Source: Deinococcus sp. (GTDB taxonomy: Bacteria; Deinococcota; Deinococci; Deinococcales; Deinococcaceae). From it: DNA of 15,582 bases. The position numbers were made by a program, and so were the translations under genes. The notes beneath the pieces are model-generated. The model did no database searches, was not told where the DNA came from, and was given only the letters and a program-made list of their open reading frames with translations. Positions 13,878-15,582 of this stretch are shown one piece after another (the stretch's first letter is position 1; each line of letters begins with the position of its first letter). The DNA lies in assembly GCF_025362455.1 (NCBI RefSeq), contig NZ_JANYGJ010000012.1:1-15582 (forward strand), read 5' to 3'.

Positions 13878-15458
13878 ATGATTATTTCTTATCCGAGATT
13901 TCTGCTGCGACTGATGCTGGCACTGGGGGTGGTCTGGGGGACCGTCTACCTGGCGATGCGCGGGCAGAGCACCTTCGCAGCGCTGTGCCTGACCCTCGGC
14001 ATCCTGGCGGTCTATCTCTTCAAAGACGCCCGGCAGATCGTGCGCCACACCGCGCATTTCTCGTCGAAGTTTGAGCTCCACAGCCTGACCCGCTCGCCCC
14101 TGAAGGGAGACGGGGTGCTGCTGGGCTTTGCGTACCGCTCGCTGCTCTCACTCCGGCCCGGCACGGCAGGCAAACAGGAACTGGGCCACTTCCTGTGGGT
14201 GGGGCCCTCGCGCAGCGGCAAGGGGTTGAGCATCGCCAGCAATCTTCTGCATTGGGAAGGCTCGGCAGTGGTGGTAGACATCAAGGGTGAGCTCGCCGCG
14301 CAGACCGCAGGCTACCGCCGTGAAGTGCTGGGCCAGCGCGTCTTTATCTTAAATCCGTCCAGCGGCGAGGCGAGCCACCAGTATGATCCCTTCGCCGCGC
14401 TGGTGACCAACGAGCAGATCTACGCTGCCGCGATCGCCTACATGCAGCCGGACAAAGACGGCGCCAATGCCGTGTTCGCGCTTCGGGCCTCAGCGGCGCT
14501 GGCCGCCATCATCCGGGCCGCCAAGGTGCAGGAGGTGCCGGTCATCGAGCTGCTCAGGGATGTGCTCTACCACCCGCTCGGCGTACAGGGCGCCATGCTG
14601 AGCCTGCAACGACTGAGTGATCCGCAGGTGAGCCGCTGGATCAATGCCTTTCTCTCCAAGGATCCGGACAAGGTGGACTGGCGCGAGGCCGCCGCCGACC
14701 GTTTCCTCAACAACAGTTGGCAGCGCCTGCTGATCGCCACGCAGAACCTGATGACCCAGGGCGTGGCGCATCTGCTGGGCGGCTCGGACTTCACCCCGGC
14801 AGACCTGGTGGAGGGCCGCACCACCGTCTACCTGGTATTCCGCGAGTCCGAGCTGGCCATGAATCTGCCGATTCTAAACCTGGTCATCGATAGCCTCTTT
14901 CGCTCGATCATGCGAAGGTACGACCTCAACCCCGACCTGCCCGGCGAGAAACTTCTGGCGGTCTTCGATGAGGCGTACCGGGCCACGCCGCTGATGCTGC
15001 CGGAGTACGCCGCCACGCTGGCCGGGCGCGGCATCTCGATGTGCATCTACGTGCAGAGCCTGGCGCAGCTCAGCGACTTGTGGGGCAAAGAGGGACGCAC
15101 CGCCATCATGGAAAACGTGCATACCAAGATCTTTTTGCCCGCCGTGGACCGCTCGGATTCTGATAGGGAGGGCACCTCGAAGTTCATCTCGGATTCCTGC
15201 GGCAAGTACATGGTCGAGGACCGGGGGCTGGGCAAATCGGAGCACGAGCACGAACTGAGCAGCACGGTCCGCTTCACTGAGCGCGAGCTGGTCACGACCA
15301 CCGACTTCGCCATGCTTTCCCAGGGCCGCAGCATCATTATTTGTAACAACCTGCCGCCCGTGCTGGCTTACCGGCTTGAACCCTGGCGTTTTCGGGAACA
15401 CCGACAGGCCGCGCAATACTCCATTCCCAAAGTGGTCTGCCCGGTTCTGTCAAGTTAA
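13878..15458 (+). CDS. TraG/VirD4-type coupling protein (type IV coupling ATPase)
   Basis: The 526-residue protein has two N-terminal membrane segments (about 7-27 and 32-48) and an ATPase domain with Walker A GPSRSGKG (109-116), the family segment VVVDIKGELA (131-140), Walker B LLAVFDEA (359-366) and a Gln-containing sensor stretch YVQSLAQL (391-398). It is about the usual length for a compact VirD4/TraG. In conjugation such proteins bring the relaxase-DNA complex to the secretion channel and power transfer. The start is clear: AAGGAG lies 7 nt upstream of the ATG. No type IV secretion genes are visible in the window, so the channel is either beyond the edge or supplied by another element. 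Confidence 0.93.
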   Translation: MIISYPRFLLRLMLALGVVWGTVYLAMRGQSTFAALCLTLGILAVYLFKDARQIVRHTAHFSSKFELHSLTRSPLKGDGVLLGFAYRSLLSLRPGTAGKQELGHFLWVGPSRSGKGLSIASNLLHWEGSAVVVDIKGELAAQTAGYRREVLGQRVFILNPSSGEASHQYDPFAALVTNEQIYAAAIAYMQPDKDGANAVFALRASAALAAIIRAAKVQEVPVIELLRDVLYHPLGVQGAMLSLQRLSDPQVSRWINAFLSKDPDKVDWREAAADRFLNNSWQRLLIATQNLMTQGVAHLLGGSDFTPADLVEGRTTVYLVFRESELAMNLPILNLVIDSLFRSIMRRYDLNPDLPGEKLLAVFDEAYRATPLMLPEYAATLAGRGISMCIYVQSLAQLSDLWGKEGRTAIMENVHTKIFLPAVDRSDSDREGTSKFISDSCGKYMVEDRGLGKSEHEHELSSTVRFTERELVTTTDFAMLSQGRSIIICNNLPPVLAYRLEPWRFREHRQAAQYSIPKVVCPVLSS

Positions 15459-15582
15459 GTGAGCTTCATGTGAAATATGAGTTCGAGTGGCTCAAGATTT
15501 AAAGTAGCCCAGCCTGAAATACCCTCCATAGGTCCCGAGATTTCGTATATAACAGTATTAATAGATAGATATTCGCTGTAAG
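15459..15582. other. AT-rich tail without recognisable gene
   Basis: The last 124 bases are clearly more AT-rich than the coding DNA before them and contain GTATATAACA and TATTAATAG stretches. They may carry a promoter for a gene beyond the window, but no -35/-10 pair can be assigned with confidence. Confidence 0.4.

Overview
The window looks like a piece of a plasmid or other accessory replicon from a high-GC Deinococcus-type bacterium. Three things suggest this: a replication initiator of the RepA type (replication initiator protein A) common on Deinococcus-Thermus plasmids; a large iteron array; and backbone genes whose start codons lie 5-6 nt downstream of a TANNNT -10 box with no Shine-Dalgarno, the leaderless style known from Deinococcus. 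The genus call is an inference from these features, not from a database search.

Layout. (1) 1-1720, minus strand: remains of a Tn3-family transposon, with a tyrosine-recombinase (TnpI-like) C-terminal piece followed 5 nt later by the N-terminal ~400 residues of a transposase. Both are broken. (2) 1727-7861: an intact seven-gene cell-envelope cassette with an Actinobacteria-like look. A VanR/VanS-like two-component system (plus strand) diverges from a minus-strand operon of a VanY-like zinc D,D-carboxypeptidase, a lipoprotein with a duplicated motif, a membrane-fusion-type protein carrying a peptidoglycan-binding domain, and a MacB-type ABC ATPase and FtsX/MacB permease. Most genes touch or overlap (1-nt, 4-nt and 8-nt overlaps). 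(3) 7862-8818: mostly non-coding junction DNA with a possible short or truncated leaderless gene, strong GC-rich hairpins, and an abrupt AT-rich island. (4) 8819-11265: plasmid replication, with a small unknown protein, divergent repA, a likely terminator, nine 21-bp iterons, and an AT-rich block with a 16-bp palindrome that probably is the unwinding element. (5) 11607-15458: a small unknown protein, then a mobilization module with a candidate oriT holding an RP4-like nic sequence, a MobC-like accessory protein, a short MOBP-like relaxase (HxExxHxH), a two-TM membrane protein and a TraG/VirD4 coupling ATPase.

How the genes may work together. VanS would sense a cell-wall signal and VanR would activate both directions from the 6004-6079 intergenic region, where a direct repeat with one-helical-turn spacing sits in the -35 region of vanR. 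The output would be peptidoglycan stem-peptide trimming (VanY) plus a tripartite-like export or envelope-maintenance ABC machine anchored to peptidoglycan. The backbone replicates from the iteron origin through RepA and is probably mobilizable in trans: relaxase, accessory protein and coupling protein are present, but no mating-pore genes are visible in this window.
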